The notes beneath the pieces were generated by a model that made no database searches, was not told the origin of the DNA, and saw only the letters and a program-made list of their open reading frames with translations. Positions 62,262 through 64,000 of a stretch of DNA of 64,000 nucleotides are shown one piece after another. The DNA is from Gemmatimonadaceae bacterium. GTDB lineage: Bacteria > Gemmatimonadota > Gemmatimonadetes > Gemmatimonadales > Gemmatimonadaceae. Each line of letters opens with the position of its first letter. Position 1 is the stretch's first letter. Position numbers and translations under genes: made by a program. The DNA lies in contig JABAQJ010000001.1 in assembly GCA_019186945.1 (NCBI GenBank), positions 62,001 to 126,000 on the forward strand. Reading direction: 5' to 3'.

Positions 62262-64000
62262 ATGACTCTGCCCGATTCCCAAGACCGGTCGTCCTTTGCC
62301 ACGTCGGGCTCTTGGGTACGAGTCCTTCTGGTACTCGGAATCGGTTTGCTCGGGACGCTACCTGCAGCGAATTGGCTTGACGGCGGCCACGACGCGCCCT
62401 GGTTCAACGAGATTGCCAGCGAGTGGTTGAGCGGGACCGCGATCGCGGTCGGCACCGGACTCGTCCTGGCCATATTGTCGCGACGCTTTCCGTACCTGTG
62501 GAACCGGGATCTCGCGACCAGAGTCGCGCAGGCAGCCGAGGCGAAGCGCTGGCGAACAGGCATCGTGTGGTCCGCATCGATGTTCCTGCTGTATGCAACG
62601 ATCGCGCGGACTGTCTTTGATGGGCGGCCCCTGCTGATCGACGAGCTCGTCCAGGTCATGCAGGCGAAGATCTTCGCCCGAGGGCTTACTTCGCTTCCTG
62701 CGCCCGCGCACCCGGAGTTTTTCAGCATTCTGCACGTCGTGGACTTTGGAGGCCGCTGGTACGCGCAGTTTCCGCCTGGTGGCCCCGCGATGCTGGTACC
62801 AGGCGTCATGCTTGGGGCACCGTGGCTAGTGGGTCCCATCTGCGGAGCGCTTTCCGTATTGTCGTTCTGGCTGTTGGCTCCCAGCCTGGATCCACGCCCG
62901 ACGGTCAGGCTCGGTGCGACGCTGGTATTCTCCTGTGCACCGTTCATGCTGTTCATGTCGGGCTCGCACATGAACCATGTGCCGACACTCATGTGGAGTC
63001 TGTTCGCGCTCCTCGCGCTGATTCGCGTTATCGGGGCGACTTCCGCTGTGCCGCTGGCCTCGGCCTCGTTAGGCTTCTGCCTCGGCATGATGGCGGCGAT
63101 CCGACCGGTCGACGGAGCTGCGTTGGCGCTGCCTGTCGGCGGCTGGCTCCTGTGGCGTACATGCCGCGGGCGCCTTCCGCTTGGCGATCTTCTGCTTGCG
63201 GGCACTGGCGTCGCGATTCCACTCGCTGGCGTTCTGCTCTTCAACCTGCGCACGACTGGCGATCCGTTTCTCTTCGGCTACGAACTGCTCTGGGGCAAGA
63301 GCCATGCGCTCGGATTCCACAGTGCGCCTTGGGGTGTAGCCCATACGCCGTCCCGCGGACTCGAGCTGTTGAACCTGTACTTCCTGCGCCTGCAGACCTA
63401 CTTTCTCGAAACGCCGTTTCCGTCGCTCTTGCCGGTGCTCGGTGCCTTGGCGCTGGGGTCGCTGCGCTCGAGCCTCGATCGGGTGCTGCTATGGAGCGGT
63501 GGGTTGCTGCTGGCGGGGTATTTCGCCTACTGGCACGACGGATTCTATCTCGGGCCGCGTTTCATGTTTCCGTTGATGCCTCTGCTCGCGTTGTGGTCGG
63601 CACGGTTTCCTGCCGAGGTACGCAGACGCAGTGGACCGGGGAGCATGACGGTGAGAGCAGTGACGTTTTCGCTCGTGGCCGGCGCCATGATCGCGCTGTG
63701 CGTGGCTGTTCCGTTCCGCGTCAGACAGTACGCGGGCGGATTGACGTCGATGCGGTTGGACTACACCGGGCCGGCTCGTCGTGCCAACGTGTCCAATGCG
63801 ATCATCCTCGTCCGAGAGAGCTGGGGGACGCAGCTGGTCGCACGTATGTGGGCACTCGATGTGCCCCGGAGCGAAACAGAACTTCTCTACCGCAACGTGG
63901 ACACGTGTCTGCTGGAACAGCGGGTGCAGCAGCTCGAACAGCAGGGGACGCGCGGTCGCACGGCCATTGCCGCGCTCGTGCCGCTGCTCCGGGATTCGGC
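62262..64000 (+). CDS. GT-C-type membrane glycosyltransferase (GT39/ArnT-like), 3' end off window
   Basis: The frame is open from the ATG at 62262 to the last base, so at least 579 residues. It begins MTLPDSQDRSSFATSG and then shows many hydrophobic segments (VRVLLVLGIGLLGTLP, GTAIAVGTGLVLAIL, VWSASMFLLYATIA, LGATLVFSCAPFMLFM, YFAYWHDGFYLGPRFMFPLMPLLALWSA). The first large loop carries LLIDELVQVMQAKIFARG, an Asp-Glu pair in the place of the catalytic acid loop of GT-C enzymes, and GPRFMFPL is a late conserved element of this group. It would transfer a sugar from a polyprenyl-phosphate donor outside the membrane. Substrate unknown. The TTA of CGTTAGGC at 63067 is in frame. Confidence 0.82.
   Translation, partial: MTLPDSQDRSSFATSGSWVRVLLVLGIGLLGTLPAANWLDGGHDAPWFNEIASEWLSGTAIAVGTGLVLAILSRRFPYLWNRDLATRVAQAAEAKRWRTGIVWSASMFLLYATIARTVFDGRPLLIDELVQVMQAKIFARGLTSLPAPAHPEFFSILHVVDFGGRWYAQFPPGGPAMLVPGVMLGAPWLVGPICGALSVLSFWLLAPSLDPRPTVRLGATLVFSCAPFMLFMSGSHMNHVPTLMWSLFALLALIRVIGATSAVPLASASLGFCLGMMAAIRPVDGAALALPVGGWLLWRTCRGRLPLGDLLLAGTGVAIPLAGVLLFNLRTTGDPFLFGYELLWGKSHALGFHSAPWGVAHTPSRGLELLNLYFLRLQTYFLETPFPSLLPVLGALALGSLRSSLDRVLLWSGGLLLAGYFAYWHDGFYLGPRFMFPLMPLLALWSARFPAEVRRRSGPGSMTVRAVTFSLVAGAMIALCVAVPFRVRQYAGGLTSMRLDYTGPARRANVSNAIILVRESWGTQLVARMWALDVPRSETELLYRNVDTCLLEQRVQQLEQQGTRGRTAIAALVPLLRDS

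Noticed and set aside
62249-63253. 334-codon minus-strand frame at the right end
   Set aside because: The plus strand here encodes a hydrophobic multi-pass protein with GT-C motifs; the minus frame is Arg/Ser/Pro-rich and featureless.

Overview
This window is a dense, high-GC stretch of bacterial chromosome with about 55 protein-coding loci. It has no rRNA, no recognisable tRNA and no CRISPR array. Lipoprotein signals, C-terminally aromatic beta-barrel proteins and a paired M16 protease system point to a diderm (Gram-negative) cell. MqnD of the futalosine route, type III plus type I-alpha glutamine synthetase, an RPA-type replication initiator and many GTG starts in short overlaps make Gemmatimonadota my best guess. 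That assignment is inference; no rRNA or marker gene is present to prove it.

Layout. 1-5.2 kb: the end of a ureohydrolase gene, then glutamine synthetase III facing a PLP dehydratase and a type I glutamine synthetase. 5.3-11.3 kb: a zinc-ribbon membrane protein, mqnD, an HD-GYP response regulator, a two-faced acidic/basic protein with a clean terminator, a MerR regulator coupled to an SDR, and an RPA-type initiator. 11.3-12.6 kb: an intact IS3-family element with a 3-bp target duplication. 12.8-17.7 kb: CtpA-type protease, TolB-like lipoprotein, SPFH protein, two small CxxC proteins and a cold-shock protein. 18.1-24 kb: NrtR-like regulator, GH3 lipoprotein, YggX variant, fatty-acid desaturase and a divergent [FeFe]-hydrogenase-fold membrane protein. 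24-27.6 kb: Smr-like protein, PafA-like phosphatase, a small beta-barrel protein and a nitroreductase. 27.7-34 kb: an arginine cluster, argC-argB-argD leftward and argR, argG-argH rightward, with ARG-box-like operators over both likely promoters. 34-44.4 kb: ispG, a degenerate SpoT-like HD protein, free-methionine-sulfoxide reductase, a Wzc-like protein without a Walker A lysine, a cupredoxin, a HisA-like pseudoenzyme, two M16 proteins and murB. 44.4-50.8 kb: a decayed type I restriction-modification island (deleted and frameshifted hsdR, a second hsdR 5' fragment, an hsdM fusion, no hsdS) around an intact AAA/DUF4143 ATPase. 50.8-56.2 kb: a large outer-membrane protein, TerC with no normal start codon, an ArsC-like protein without the cysteine, a YheT-like hydrolase and an NfeD-like protein. 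56.5-59.4 kb: divergent glgC/glgA. 59.5-64 kb: two small proteins, mnmG and the first part of a GT-C-type membrane glycosyltransferase that runs off the end.

Working together: the arginine genes form one divergent regulon; glnN and glnA give two routes of ammonia assimilation; glgC and glgA make glycogen; the two M16 proteins are probably an active/inactive pair. Two themes stand out beyond single genes. First, the octamer CGTTAGGC/GCCTAACG occurs 14 times by eye, mostly inside genes and in several reading frames where it imposes rare TTA, CTA or AGG codons, so it looks like a DNA-level signal. Second, the window is rich in members of enzyme families whose catalytic residues are missing.
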